From positions 5,146,001 to 5,210,000 of the forward strand of contig OZ255821.1 in assembly GCA_965277435.1 (NCBI GenBank): 64,000 nt of DNA, given 5' to 3'. This document shows positions 44,007-53,534 of this stretch, piece by piece; the first letter of the stretch is position 1; each line of letters starts with the position of its first letter. This DNA comes from Bog-105 sp965277435. GTDB lineage: Bacteria; Acidobacteriota; Terriglobia; Bryobacterales; Bryobacteraceae. The notes under the pieces were generated by a model. The model was not told the origin of the DNA, searched no databases, and was given only the letters and a program-made list of their open reading frames with translations. The position numbers were made by a program, and so were the translations under genes.

Positions 44007-44300
44007 TGTTTTTCTCCTCCGTATCTGCCGAAGTAATGCGCCGATGTAGCGCGATTTATCTATTCAACGCTTTCCAGAGTAGGGCCGGGTGGCTGGAATT
44101 GTCCTTTGCGCGCGCGGATAAAGTTCGGATAAAATCCAGATCACCGTATGCCAGCCCAGGTGAACACCGCCTCCGCCCTTCGGCGGCGCTCGAAAGCCAG
44201 CTGATATGCATAACGCAGCTAAACTTGCAAGATTATCTGGCAAGACAAACTGGCATCATGGTCTCTGCGACGCCTGGCGGTGTTGGAATTTCTATCCGAA
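44007..44300. other. Spacer with no recognised gene
   Basis: 294 bases between the short peptide frame and the stop of the PD40 membrane protein. I see no RNA gene, repeat or promoter that I would defend. A GCCGCCGAAGGGCGGAGGCG-like palindromic stretch (44167-44190) could form a hairpin. Confidence 0.4.
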
Positions 44301-46547
44301 TTAGGACGATGGCCCGGCAGGCGGTGTGCGCACCAGCATGCCGATGGCGCCGTCATAACTTTTGGCCGCGACGTAGAAGAACGAGCGGCCATCCGGAGCT
44401 ATCGAAAAGATGCAGTCGCCATCGGGGGAATTTACAGCCAGGCGATGCAACAGCCGGCTCTCGCCGGTAATCGGATTAAAGGCGCGCACCGAACGCAAGC
44501 CCGTGATGCGGTCCACCGGGAGGTAAACGAGGCCATCCGGCGAGACGTCCCAATCGCCCCATTGTCCGCCGCCCAGCTCGCTCAGAAAGACCCTTGCTTC
44601 GGCTGCTTGGCGGCCGGCGTCGTCAGCAGTTTCTACCGGCAGGCGAACCATCCCGCCGAGCGGCTGTCCGCGATGCACGTAGACAAAGCGGCCGTCCCAG
44701 GATTCTACCGCCCGCATGCCACCGCCATGCGTGATCGGAACCGGCTCGCCGCCGCCCAAGGCCTGCTTATAGATTTCCCATCGCCCGGAGTAGTTGGATG
44801 CGAAATACAGCGAGCGGCCGTCACGCGACCAGCTCGGTAGGATTTCGTTGGAACTCCATTGGGTGAAGCGCCGGGCATTGCCCGCGCCGTCCGCGCCTGT
44901 CAGACAGATGTCGCTGTGCGCCAGTGAGCGGCACTCGAACGCAATTTGTTTCCCGTCCGGGGACCAGGCGGGACTGTTGACCATCGGACCATTGAAGTGG
45001 GTGAGGCGTCGGCTGTTCTGGCCATTCGGATCGCTCGTCCAGAACTCGAAAGCGCCCGTTCGGTCGCTGCGAAACAGAAGCCGGCGTCCGTCGGGTGAGA
45101 GCTGAGGGTTTGAATTGCCGCTCTCGTTCGGGATCAGCAGCGAATTGCCGGCGTCGTTCAGCCTCCAGATATTGGTGATGTTCCGGTAGGACGTATAGGC
45201 GATACGGTCCCCCTGAGGCGCGATGCTCGGAAAGGCCAGGACCGAGGAGCCGTCCGTCAATTGCTTCGTTTCCCCGCTCCCGGCGGCAATCTGCCAAAGC
45301 TTTACCACGCCATCGCCACGCCGCGAAGCCGCCACAAAGCTCTGGCCGTTCGGACGCCAGCAGAATCCCATGATGTCGCGATTGTCAAAGGTCATCCGCC
45401 GTACGGGACCGCCGGTAATACTGGTGACGTAAATATCGCCGCCCATCTCGCCATCGTTGCGCAGGAATGCCAGCTGGCTTCCGTCCGGCGAAACTTGCGG
45501 TTCCAGATCGCCCACAATACCCGCCGGCGGCTGCGTGACCCGGCGCAGCTCGTGCGTCTGCAAATCGATCGACACCACTCCGCACGCTTGGCCCATGCCG
45601 AAACTCTCACTGGTAAACAGGGTGCGTCCGTCGGGACTCCAACTGATTCGTGGAATGATGCACAGCCACGGATAGCTGCCTTCCAGTTCCATTACCGTCG
45701 TCTCGCGGCGGGTGGCGAGCGTTATTAGATCGAGTTCTTTCCGGCCGTTTCCTGCTAGTCGGATAAAGGCGATCTGTTTGCCGTCCGGCGACCAGGCGGG
45801 CCGGTTGTCCTCCGCCGCATTGGTGGTCAGACGTGTCGGCGCATCGGCCGTGAGGTCCTGTATATAGATGTCGGCATTGTCGTTTTGCGGACCGGACCAG
45901 ACAAAAGCGAGCTTTTGCCCGTCCGGCGAAAATGCGGAAAAGGTTTCAACGCCGCCGAGCCTGGAAAATGGCTGGGCGCTCCAGCTGACGGCCGGGCGTC
46001 GGGCGTTGATAAACGTAAAGGCCGCCGTGGCGAGAAGGCAAAAGCCGAGAAAACCGATGGAAAATTTAGCGAGCGTGCGAGCCATCGGCCACCGTGCGGG
46101 CAGGATCGGGGACTGCGACGCATCGGGCGCTACAGCGATCGCGGATAGCTCGCCGGCAGGCGTCGGGAACTCGAACTGTGCAACGTAAGAGCCTTTCGGA
46201 ATCCGGATGATCACCGGGTCGGCCGCTCCTGCGCCGGTAAAATACTCTTCCAGCGCACCCCGCAAACGCCGCGCCTCCGTGCGCACGATCGGATTCGCTT
46301 TCGGATCGTAACTGGGATCCCGGCCGTAAACCTCCACCCCGATCACGCTTTCCTTCAAGCGCGCGAGATCGCCGCTAAGCGTGTGGCCGACGACGAACCG
46401 CAGAAACGCAGCAATCCGCTTCTTGTTCAAGAAGCTCGGATGTACGATCAGCCGGTCGAGCTGATCGCGAACGAGTTGAACTTGCCGGCTTTCCATAGCG
46501 CTGCGCAGCGCGGGTATCAATGTCCTTCGCGAAGAATGATAGCTCAC
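44301..46547 (-). CDS. wHTH-like/TM/PD40 propeller membrane protein
   Basis: 748 residues. The N-terminal cytosolic domain (about 20-130) has the acidobacterial pattern HPSFLNKKRIAAFLRFVVGH, VYGRDPSYDPKANPIVRTEA and RRLRGALEEYF, commonly found ahead of sensor domains. One TM segment follows (about 158-180, FSIGFLGFCLLATAAFTFIN). The rest is a periplasmic TolB-like propeller with repeated WSPDGKQIAF-type blades. It may sense or bind an envelope ligand and signal inward. It is divergent from the giant secreted protein gene, with 180 bases between starts, suggesting linked function or control. Confidence 0.82.
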   Translation of the reverse strand: MSYHSSRRTLIPALRSAMESRQVQLVRDQLDRLIVHPSFLNKKRIAAFLRFVVGHTLSGDLARLKESVIGVEVYGRDPSYDPKANPIVRTEARRLRGALEEYFTGAGAADPVIIRIPKGSYVAQFEFPTPAGELSAIAVAPDASQSPILPARWPMARTLAKFSIGFLGFCLLATAAFTFINARRPAVSWSAQPFSRLGGVETFSAFSPDGQKLAFVWSGPQNDNADIYIQDLTADAPTRLTTNAAEDNRPAWSPDGKQIAFIRLAGNGRKELDLITLATRRETTVMELEGSYPWLCIIPRISWSPDGRTLFTSESFGMGQACGVVSIDLQTHELRRVTQPPAGIVGDLEPQVSPDGSQLAFLRNDGEMGGDIYVTSITGGPVRRMTFDNRDIMGFCWRPNGQSFVAASRRGDGVVKLWQIAAGSGETKQLTDGSSVLAFPSIAPQGDRIAYTSYRNITNIWRLNDAGNSLLIPNESGNSNPQLSPDGRRLLFRSDRTGAFEFWTSDPNGQNSRRLTHFNGPMVNSPAWSPDGKQIAFECRSLAHSDICLTGADGAGNARRFTQWSSNEILPSWSRDGRSLYFASNYSGRWEIYKQALGGGEPVPITHGGGMRAVESWDGRFVYVHRGQPLGGMVRLPVETADDAGRQAAEARVFLSELGGGQWGDWDVSPDGLVYLPVDRITGLRSVRAFNPITGESRLLHRLAVNSPDGDCIFSIAPDGRSFFYVAAKSYDGAIGMLVRTPPAGPSS

Positions 46548-46727
46548 TAGGTCAGCTTGCGGGAAGAACCAGCCGTACCGAGACTAAAAACCGCCAAACA
46601 ACCTCTGGCTTACCCCTGGCTTACCCCTTGGCACGGCTACACACCTTCCCAAAAGCAGGCCGAACACCGTAACGATGAAGAGGCCGCAGGTGAATGTCGG
46701 GCCGAGGAAGGCGTGTTGGGGGAGATT

Positions 46728-49700
46728 ATGAACAGTTCGAAAAGTGAAGTTCGGAAGGTGCGCGCCGGTTGGACGCATTGGCTATGCTGCCTGGCGATTC
46801 TGGTGGGAAGCGGGGCAAGCGTCGGCCTGGCGCAAAACTTTAACCCAGCCGACATCCTGAACGGCCAGCGCTACATGAAGCAGACGCAGGACGTCTCCTT
46901 CATCAGCGTCTACAACACCGATTACGACTTCATCAACGTGGACGTCATCACCTACTTCACGTCCAATTCCCAGTTCAACAGCTCTACGCCCAGTGTGCAG
47001 CAGACCATCACCAGCACCGACGCCGTCTCGAATTCGAATCAGCTTCCGACCCAAAGCTCCGTCGGCACGGCTAGCGGCCGCATGTTCAATACCTCCAACG
47101 ACCAGTTTGTGGTGCTTAACCCCAGCCTCGATCTCAGCCACAATCCTGAAAACGACTGGATGTTCCACTATTACGACCCGCCCGCTCCAGACGCTAATCC
47201 GCCGCACGGCAGTTCGTTGCAGCTCGTGCGCACCGGCAACGACTACCGGGTGCCGTTCGTTGGGGGCACCTCCAGCGCCTGGGTGGTCATGGGTGATTTC
47301 CGCGGCGACGGACTCAAGGAAGCATTCGGCGTTTTTGCGAATTTCAGCGGGAATGGCGTCGACGTCGGCATGCAGGTCCTCGGCGCACAAACTAACGGGA
47401 ACAATCCGCCCGTGACGGACCAGGTGATGGTGGGGCCATTGTCCTTCAGTTCGTCGCCGCAAAACCAGCCGCAAAACTTCATCTCGTTCAACCAGAACAG
47501 CGTCGTCGTGGGCGACTTCAATGGCGATGGCCGCGATGAAGTCGCCATCATCATGAACGATCTCCAGACGATCAACTTCTATTCGGTCGACACCAACAGT
47601 TACGCCATCTATCCGATGTCGCCCGCCTCCCTCAAATTGTCTCAGCCGGTTTACCGCACCGAACTGGTGTCAGGCCGCTTTGTCAATGCCAACCGGGTCG
47701 ACCTCGTAGCCCTCGGCTCGGATGCGGCGTCCGACAACCTCTTGCGGTTCGAATACATCAAAACGCAATCGAACATCGGCACGTTCAATCCGCAGCAGGA
47801 GACTCCGCAGAATGTGCCCACCCAGCCCTACGATACGGGCGCTCAAAACACCTACTTCGCGCAGGCGGTTCCGCTGATCGCCCCCGGCTCGCAACCCACC
47901 ACTTTCGGCCCGGAACAACTGGTGATGGCCGGCCAGTATCGTTCCGGCCAAAACAATTTCTGGGTCGGCGATTTCTTTGTCAACAAGTATGCGTTCACCC
48001 AGATCGGCTACACCGATCTCGGCAGCTCCGGCTGCACCCTCGGCATGCAGGCAGGCAATTTCGATCACCAGACAACCGCCGGCGGCTACAACCCAGGTGA
48101 GCAGATCGCGTTTCTGTATAACAAGCACGGCTGCACGTCCGGATCGCCCAGTCTTTTCCTATTCAGCCTTACCGTTCCCCAAGACCTCCAACCGGTATAC
48201 CAGGCGACCAACTGGCTCAATAACAGCAAATCCAACATCACCGTGTCCCCCTCCGGCAACACCAATGCCTACGCCTATCCGGTGTCTTTCGCGCTCGACG
48301 TGGCCGATGTGCAAGGCCGTTCGCAAGTGTTAGGCGCGCCGTTGATCGTCACCATTCCCAAGCAGACGCAGCCCGATGTGGTGCTCGGCATGCCGCCCAT
48401 GCAGGTGGATTACATCCTGCCGCCCAACCCTTCCGTCGTGTGCCAGCCGAATACCGGAAGCGGCACGACCACGCCGTGCGTCGCGAACATCAGTTACGAG
48501 CCAACGCCGGCTAACACCACCGAGAAGCCCTTCACCACCGCCTTCGGCCTGACTTCCGGCACCAGCCAGAAGACCTACAGCAAAGCGACCACCAGCTGGG
48601 GCCTCTCGGTCAAGACAAGCGCCGGCGCGAAGATCAAGTTCAACGATCTGGAAGAAAACGCGAGCCTGAACATCAAGGACACCGCTGCGTCCCTTTATCA
48701 ATCCACCGTCGCCAACACAAACAGCCGTTTGAGCAGCACCAGTAACTCGGTGGCCACTTCCACCACCACCGACGACGAGCTGTTCTTTACCGAGCGGGAT
48801 TTGACCGTTTACTACTATCCAATTCTCGGCTTTGCAGACCCGAATTCAGATAATGCGCCGATCTACCTGGAGTTTTCGGTGCCGTCGAATGCGCAGACAA
48901 ACGTAGTCGCTGGAGCCACCCAGGATTGGTATCAACCGGTACAGGAGCCCGGAAATGTCCTCTCCTATCCCTGGAACACCGCGCAATTGCAAAGCGGCTT
49001 CAGCAACACCCTGCTTCCCGTATCGCAAACCCAGAACATCACATGCGCCCTGCCGGGACCAAACGGAGCGGGTTTTACGGCGACGTGGGCCACCAGCAGC
49101 GGCAACTCGCAATCGCTCGGCACGGTCAGTTCGTTCTCAAACGATCTTTCGGTCAGTGGATCCGAGGGCGCCGGCGTGAGCGGAGTTGATTCCGCCGACA
49201 TCACGTTCGGCGTCGATATTAACGCCAGCACTTCGTTGAGCAGTTTGAACGTCGAGACCGCCACCGTGGACCAGTCGACCGGTGTCTCGCTGACCGTTCC
49301 CGCACTCAACAATTTCGACGGCGACTCCTATTACCTGGCCAATTTCATCCTGGGCGAAGGCAATCCGGCGGGCACAATCAACTGGCAGCCTCTCACGCCG
49401 ATGATTAACAACGGGACGGGTCAGCCGGTCGCTACCGACCAAAACACCCACGGCCCGCTTTTCGTAAATTACATTGCCGACGCCGTCCCGCAAATCGGCA
49501 CAGGCTCGTGCGGCAGTACCAGCGGGCAAAGCCAGTGGCAGGCCATGTACCAGTTGCCCGATATCGGCTTCAATCATCCGCAGCGCTGGGCCTGGCAGCC
49601 CAACGGCCCCCACATGGGCGTCACTTTCAACGCTGCCAATCCCGGCAATCCGGTCAGCTCGCACTTCTACCACATGAAGGGACTGTTCGTCACGAGCCCC

Positions 49701-50882
49701 AACAACGTAGGCAGCGGCCCCACCCTGACTACCGCCACCGTCGGTGACCAGCTGGCCTTGACCGCGCGCGTCTACAACTTCAGCTTGAAAGATACGGATG
49801 ATCCGTCGCTCGCACAGCCTGCGGCAACGATTTATGTAGATTTCTACGGCCAGTCGTATAGCAACGGGAACGTTACCGGCTACGCGTTCGAGATCGGGCA
49901 GGCCAAACTGACACAGCCGATTCCCGGCTACAAGTCCACGCGCCACCAGGGGCCCAACTGGGTGATGGCGAGTGTTCCGTGGAACACCGAGGGATGGAAT
50001 GCCGGCCCTATGGTTTTCTGGGCAGTGACCTGGATGGAAGACGCCAATGGAAACCGGGTACAGGAGATTACGGGTCATGGTCTGCAGCAGATACCGGCGG
50101 AGAGATTGAACTCGATTTCCCAGGTGCCAATCGAACCGTACAGCAACAACGTCGGAATATACGGCGTTCACACCCAATTCCAGTTATTGCCTGCGTCTGC
50201 GCCGGGCGCGACGCTCAGCGCCGCTGCGACGGTCACGGGTCCCGCCGCGACGACGTTCGCCGACGCCGCTCCAGCGAGGCTCACAGCGGTACGCGATGTG
50301 AAGGTGTCGGTCGAGAGGCAGGCCACTTTGGATAGCGATGTCGACGTGCTGGCGCGCTTGGAAGCGCCCGAGTCGCCGGTCGACAGCCTGTCACTTTCCT
50401 ACTTCGACGGCGACCCGCGTCAGGGCGGCAAGGTTTTCGATCACCAGATCATTCATCACATCGACGCCAACGGCGCCTACGTTCACCGGGCTTCGTTGCA
50501 AGTAATGAGTTGCGGGGTGCATAAGATCTTTGCCGAGGCGTTTAGCGCCTCAAATCCCGGCGTCATTAGTCCCGCCGCAACGATCAACGTAACACTCGAT
50601 CCCGTCCCCGCCATCGAAGGCATGTCCACCTTCCTGCAACGCACTCAACTGCAGAGCGCATTGTCCAAAGTACTCCAGCACAACCTCGATTTCGCAGAAC
50701 GCTTGTTTCAAAAAGGTGAAACGGAGCGCGGAACCGAGTCACTCCGCGTATTCGCCCAGCTGGCGCGGGCGTTTGCGGGCAGAAGCGAGCCACGGGCCAA
50801 GCAGCAACTCGAGCAATTAGCCACGCAGGCCGCCACTATCGATGGCTGCCAAGCGCCTCCCAGCCTCGAAGCCTCCCGCTAG
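46728..50882 (+). CDS. Giant secreted protein with FG-GAP repeats, function unknown
   Basis: 1384 residues from the ATG at 46728, chosen because of GGGGGAG 4 bases upstream and an immediate signal peptide (WLCCLAILVGSGASVGLAQ). FG-GAP/VCBS-like calcium loops occur near residues 185 (GDFRGDGLKE), 258 (GDFNGDGRDE) and 315. Two Ser/Thr-rich segments (about 604-690 and 760-850) have alternating polar/hydrophobic residues, e.g. TTSWGLSVKTSAGAKIKF. A C-terminal Ig/CARDB-like part is followed by an alpha-helical tail (residues about 1300-1384). No family is recognised for the whole protein. Its upstream partner gene is transcribed divergently. Confidence 0.8.
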   Translation: MNSSKSEVRKVRAGWTHWLCCLAILVGSGASVGLAQNFNPADILNGQRYMKQTQDVSFISVYNTDYDFINVDVITYFTSNSQFNSSTPSVQQTITSTDAVSNSNQLPTQSSVGTASGRMFNTSNDQFVVLNPSLDLSHNPENDWMFHYYDPPAPDANPPHGSSLQLVRTGNDYRVPFVGGTSSAWVVMGDFRGDGLKEAFGVFANFSGNGVDVGMQVLGAQTNGNNPPVTDQVMVGPLSFSSSPQNQPQNFISFNQNSVVVGDFNGDGRDEVAIIMNDLQTINFYSVDTNSYAIYPMSPASLKLSQPVYRTELVSGRFVNANRVDLVALGSDAASDNLLRFEYIKTQSNIGTFNPQQETPQNVPTQPYDTGAQNTYFAQAVPLIAPGSQPTTFGPEQLVMAGQYRSGQNNFWVGDFFVNKYAFTQIGYTDLGSSGCTLGMQAGNFDHQTTAGGYNPGEQIAFLYNKHGCTSGSPSLFLFSLTVPQDLQPVYQATNWLNNSKSNITVSPSGNTNAYAYPVSFALDVADVQGRSQVLGAPLIVTIPKQTQPDVVLGMPPMQVDYILPPNPSVVCQPNTGSGTTTPCVANISYEPTPANTTEKPFTTAFGLTSGTSQKTYSKATTSWGLSVKTSAGAKIKFNDLEENASLNIKDTAASLYQSTVANTNSRLSSTSNSVATSTTTDDELFFTERDLTVYYYPILGFADPNSDNAPIYLEFSVPSNAQTNVVAGATQDWYQPVQEPGNVLSYPWNTAQLQSGFSNTLLPVSQTQNITCALPGPNGAGFTATWATSSGNSQSLGTVSSFSNDLSVSGSEGAGVSGVDSADITFGVDINASTSLSSLNVETATVDQSTGVSLTVPALNNFDGDSYYLANFILGEGNPAGTINWQPLTPMINNGTGQPVATDQNTHGPLFVNYIADAVPQIGTGSCGSTSGQSQWQAMYQLPDIGFNHPQRWAWQPNGPHMGVTFNAANPGNPVSSHFYHMKGLFVTSPNNVGSGPTLTTATVGDQLALTARVYNFSLKDTDDPSLAQPAATIYVDFYGQSYSNGNVTGYAFEIGQAKLTQPIPGYKSTRHQGPNWVMASVPWNTEGWNAGPMVFWAVTWMEDANGNRVQEITGHGLQQIPAERLNSISQVPIEPYSNNVGIYGVHTQFQLLPASAPGATLSAAATVTGPAATTFADAAPARLTAVRDVKVSVERQATLDSDVDVLARLEAPESPVDSLSLSYFDGDPRQGGKVFDHQIIHHIDANGAYVHRASLQVMSCGVHKIFAEAFSASNPGVISPAATINVTLDPVPAIEGMSTFLQRTQLQSALSKVLQHNLDFAERLFQKGETERGTESLRVFAQLARAFAGRSEPRAKQQLEQLATQAATIDGCQAPPSLEASR

Positions 50883-50963
50883 AAGGGGCGACCTGCAGGC
50901 CGCCGTGCTGCCATTCAAGAAAGGCGTTCGCCGCCACACGATTCGTTTCCGAGCCATTTGCCG

Positions 50964-51061
50964 TTTTGAATCTCGCCCTAACCGCAAAATGCCAGTGTGC
51001 CTCTCGTGAAACAGGCGCTTTCGCCTGTCACCGTAGTGCTGCTCTGCCCGGGGTGACCGCG
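50964..51061 (-). repeat. Interspersed repeat, copy B
   Basis: Inverted relative to copy A at 15084-15184; about 98 bases, roughly 88-90% identical by eye. The same ACAGGCG/CGCCTGT hairpin and GAGAGGCACACTGGCATT block are present. It occupies the spacer (50883-51278) between the giant protein and an SDR gene; the rest of that spacer shows no gene or signal I can defend. Confidence 0.75.
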
Positions 51062-51278
51062 AAGGTGTTTTGGGATCTCGGGAAGCTTACGATTGCTATA
51101 TTCGCAGACGGTTCTATGCCCAACGCCAAAACAAAGAAGACAATGAGACTGCTGCCTTGGCTCTGGAGCGCGTCGGCGATCGTCATATCGGTTATTTTGA
51201 CGAGCCACTGCTGGAATCGCAGGAAGCGGTCGTGACGAGTCCTCTGGTTTGCCGCTCTGCAAACTGCCGGATGCGACC

Positions 51279-52037
51279 ATGGAAACCATGCCTGATTCTT
51301 TCCGACTGGACGGAAAAACAGCCCTTGTGACCGGCGGCGCCAGCGGTATCGGCCGGCAGATTTCCCTGAAGTTCTCGGAAGCCGGCGCGCACGTGCTTCT
51401 GATAGACGTGGATCGCGAACGCTGCGAAGCGTGTGCCCGGGAAATCCCCAACGCGGAAGCGCATGCCTGCGACATCACGGATGCGACAGCTCTCCACAAG
51501 CTGATGTCGGCTATCCCGGTGTTGGACATCCTGGTCAATTGCGCTGGTATTGGCTTGGTCGGCAGCATCGAAGAAACCGAAGAGGCCGATTTTCAAAAGC
51601 TCTTCCGCGTGAATGTCGAAGGAACATATCTGGCGACCAAGGCCGCGCTGCCCCTGCTGCTGGCCTCGCACGGCTCCATCCTGAATATCGGCTCAGTGGC
51701 CGGCATGGTGGGGGTGAAACGTCGCTTCGCCTACTGTGCCACCAAAGGCGCGGTGCATGCCATTACCCGCCAGTTGGCGGTGGAGTACCCCACCCAGCTG
51801 CGAGTCAACTGCATCGCTCCCGGTACCGTCGATACCCCTTTTGTCGAATCTTATCTGGAAAAGTACCATCGGCATGAGAAAGATAAGGTCCGTTCTGAAC
51901 TCAATCAGAGACAACCCATGGGAAGACTGGCGCAGCCGCAGGAAATTGCCGATTTGGCGCTGTATATCAGCTCTCCCGCTGCTGCCTTCATGACGGGATC
52001 TGTGGTGACTATCGACGGGGGCTGGACGGCGGCCTAG
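51279..52037 (+). CDS. Short-chain dehydrogenase/reductase
   Basis: 252 residues, classical SDR. The NAD-binding motif is TGGASGIGRQI, with VNCAGIG, the serine in LNIGSVAGM and the catalytic YCATK. An acidic residue after the second strand (LLIDVDRERCE) favours NAD over NADP. The loop APGTVDTPFVESYL resembles sugar/hydroxy-acid dehydrogenases such as keto-deoxy-fuconate dehydrogenases, but the substrate is not decided. Two in-frame ATGs (51279, 51288) are possible starts; the second is preceded by GGAAA. It ends before the promoter of the penicillin-binding protein. Confidence 0.88.
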   Translation: METMPDSFRLDGKTALVTGGASGIGRQISLKFSEAGAHVLLIDVDRERCEACAREIPNAEAHACDITDATALHKLMSAIPVLDILVNCAGIGLVGSIEETEEADFQKLFRVNVEGTYLATKAALPLLLASHGSILNIGSVAGMVGVKRRFAYCATKGAVHAITRQLAVEYPTQLRVNCIAPGTVDTPFVESYLEKYHRHEKDKVRSELNQRQPMGRLAQPQEIADLALYISSPAAAFMTGSVVTIDGGWTAA

Positions 52038-52076
52038 TACCGGTTTAAAAAACTTAACTCATGGAAAATGTTTTAG

Positions 52077-52105
52077 TTGACGGCGGAACGCGAACTACAT
52101 AGGAT
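52077..52105 (+). promoter_or_regulatory. Sigma70-type promoter for the transpeptidase gene
   Basis: TTGACG (-35) and TAGGAT (-10) with an ideal 17-base spacer, 75 bases before the ATG of the transpeptidase. The -10 box overlaps the Fur-box-like site. Confidence 0.65.
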
Positions 52106-52121
52106 AATGGTAATCATAATT
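52103..52121 (+). promoter_or_regulatory. Fur-box-like site overlapping the -10 box
   Basis: GATAATGGTAATCATAATT matches the 19-base Fur consensus GATAATGATAATCATTATC at 16 positions. It overlaps the -10 box of the promoter above, where a repressor would block RNA polymerase. Such a match is unlikely in G+C-rich DNA by chance, but binding is unproven and a Fur-family relative (Zur, PerR) could use it. Confidence 0.55.
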
Positions 52122-52180
52122 GCATTCAGTCTCGCGAAAAGTGCCTCGCGGGTGAGAATGGCTTCGTTTCTTCGTTTCTG

Positions 52181-53494
52181 ATGGGACTTTTACTTATCTC
52201 TGGAGGGGACAGCGGTTCGTCGCCGCGTCCTGATCGCAAGCCGTTCGGCTTCCGCGCATGCTCCATCCTGGCTTCGTTCCTTTTCTTTTGCGCCTTCGCT
52301 TCGCCAGCGCTGGCCTATACCGCCTCCGCGCAAGCAACTCCCGCTAAGAAGCACCGCCTGCGAAGGCACCGGGTTGTCGCCGCGAGCACGGTTTCCCGCA
52401 CCCGCACGCGGGCCGGCGTGATTCACACCAATACGATGTCGACGTTGCGCGCCGCTTCGCTTCGACACGGCCGCCGTACTCGCGGCCATCGCGTCTTCTT
52501 TAATCCCTGGAGCGAACCGACCTACGCCGATTCCACCGTCGGCGACAGCGTGGACGGCGAAGATCTGGTCGTTCGTAAAGCCGCGGTAGATGCGCTCGGC
52601 CCTTACAATGGCACGGTCGTTGTCGCCGATCCTCAATCCGGCCGCCTGTTAAGCATTGTCAATCAGAAACTTGCGTTCAAAGGCGCTTATCAGCCCTGCT
52701 CGACGGTAAAGATGGTTGTCTCGCTGGCGTCGCTGAAAGAACAGATCGTGGATCCGGATTCGAACGTTCGCATTTCCCGCCGAACTTCCATGGACATGAC
52801 CCGAGCCCTAGCCATGTCCAACAATCTTTACTTCGCCCGCCTCGGTCAGGAACTCGGTTTTGACCGGGTTGAGCGCTATGGCAGGCTTTTCGGGCTAGGT
52901 GAAAAAGCGGGTTTGGATATTGCCGGTGAGGAACCGGGCTATCTGGCCAGCGAAGCGCCGGGTACCGGCGTCGGTATGATGACCAGCTTCGGCGATGGCA
53001 TCCGCCTCACTCCCCTCGAATTGACCAGTATCGTCACGTCGATCGCAAATGGCGGGACCATGTATTACCTGCAATATCCCAAGACGCAGGATGAGATTCA
53101 GAAATTCGTTCCCCGCATTAAGCGCGAACTGGAAATCTCCAGCTTGCTACCGTCGGTGAAAGCCGGCATGATGGGCGCTGTCGAATACGGTACCGCCCGC
53201 CGCGCCAATTACAGCAACATGGACGAAACGATCGTCGGCAAGACAGGCACGTGCACCGATACCGCGCAGCCCGGCGTTCACCTGGGCTGGTTCGGGTCGT
53301 TCAACGAAATCGGCAACAAAAAGCTGGTGGTGGTTATTCTATTGACCGGCGGACGCGGCGTCAGCGGACCGATCGCCTCCGGGATCGCCGGGAATGTCTA
53401 CCATAACCTGGCTCTTCAAAACTATTTCAACGCCGGCCAGCAGTCTGCCATTCCAACCGCGCTTGTGTCACTGCATGACGGTGCAGCGCAGTAG
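52181..53494 (+). CDS. Penicillin-binding transpeptidase domain protein
   Basis: 437 residues. A signal/anchor (about 28-46, LASFLFFCAFASPALAY) is followed by a basic, repeat-like linker (47-105, rich in Arg/His) and a transpeptidase domain. Active-site motifs are all present: STVK at 174-177, SNN at 213-215 and KTG at 354-356. There is no PBP-dimer or glycosyltransferase domain, so it is smaller than FtsI or PBP2 and may be an L,D/D,D-transpeptidase-like or class D-like enzyme. Promoter and Fur-like site precede it; a membrane transporter gene follows after 40 bases. Confidence 0.85.
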   Translation: MGLLLISGGDSGSSPRPDRKPFGFRACSILASFLFFCAFASPALAYTASAQATPAKKHRLRRHRVVAASTVSRTRTRAGVIHTNTMSTLRAASLRHGRRTRGHRVFFNPWSEPTYADSTVGDSVDGEDLVVRKAAVDALGPYNGTVVVADPQSGRLLSIVNQKLAFKGAYQPCSTVKMVVSLASLKEQIVDPDSNVRISRRTSMDMTRALAMSNNLYFARLGQELGFDRVERYGRLFGLGEKAGLDIAGEEPGYLASEAPGTGVGMMTSFGDGIRLTPLELTSIVTSIANGGTMYYLQYPKTQDEIQKFVPRIKRELEISSLLPSVKAGMMGAVEYGTARRANYSNMDETIVGKTGTCTDTAQPGVHLGWFGSFNEIGNKKLVVVILLTGGRGVSGPIASGIAGNVYHNLALQNYFNAGQQSAIPTALVSLHDGAAQ

Positions 53495-53534
53495 TCGCTT
53501 CACGCTGTTTCAAATCTATCCGCAGGCTTGTTGA

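Noticed and set aside
43952..44470. 172-codon plus-strand frame before the PD40 gene
   Set aside because: No motif or ribosome site, and it overlaps the 3' end of the PD40 gene on the other strand.
49137..50177. 346-codon open frame antisense to the giant secreted protein
   Set aside because: Shadow of a long G+C-rich gene; no domain, no ribosome site.
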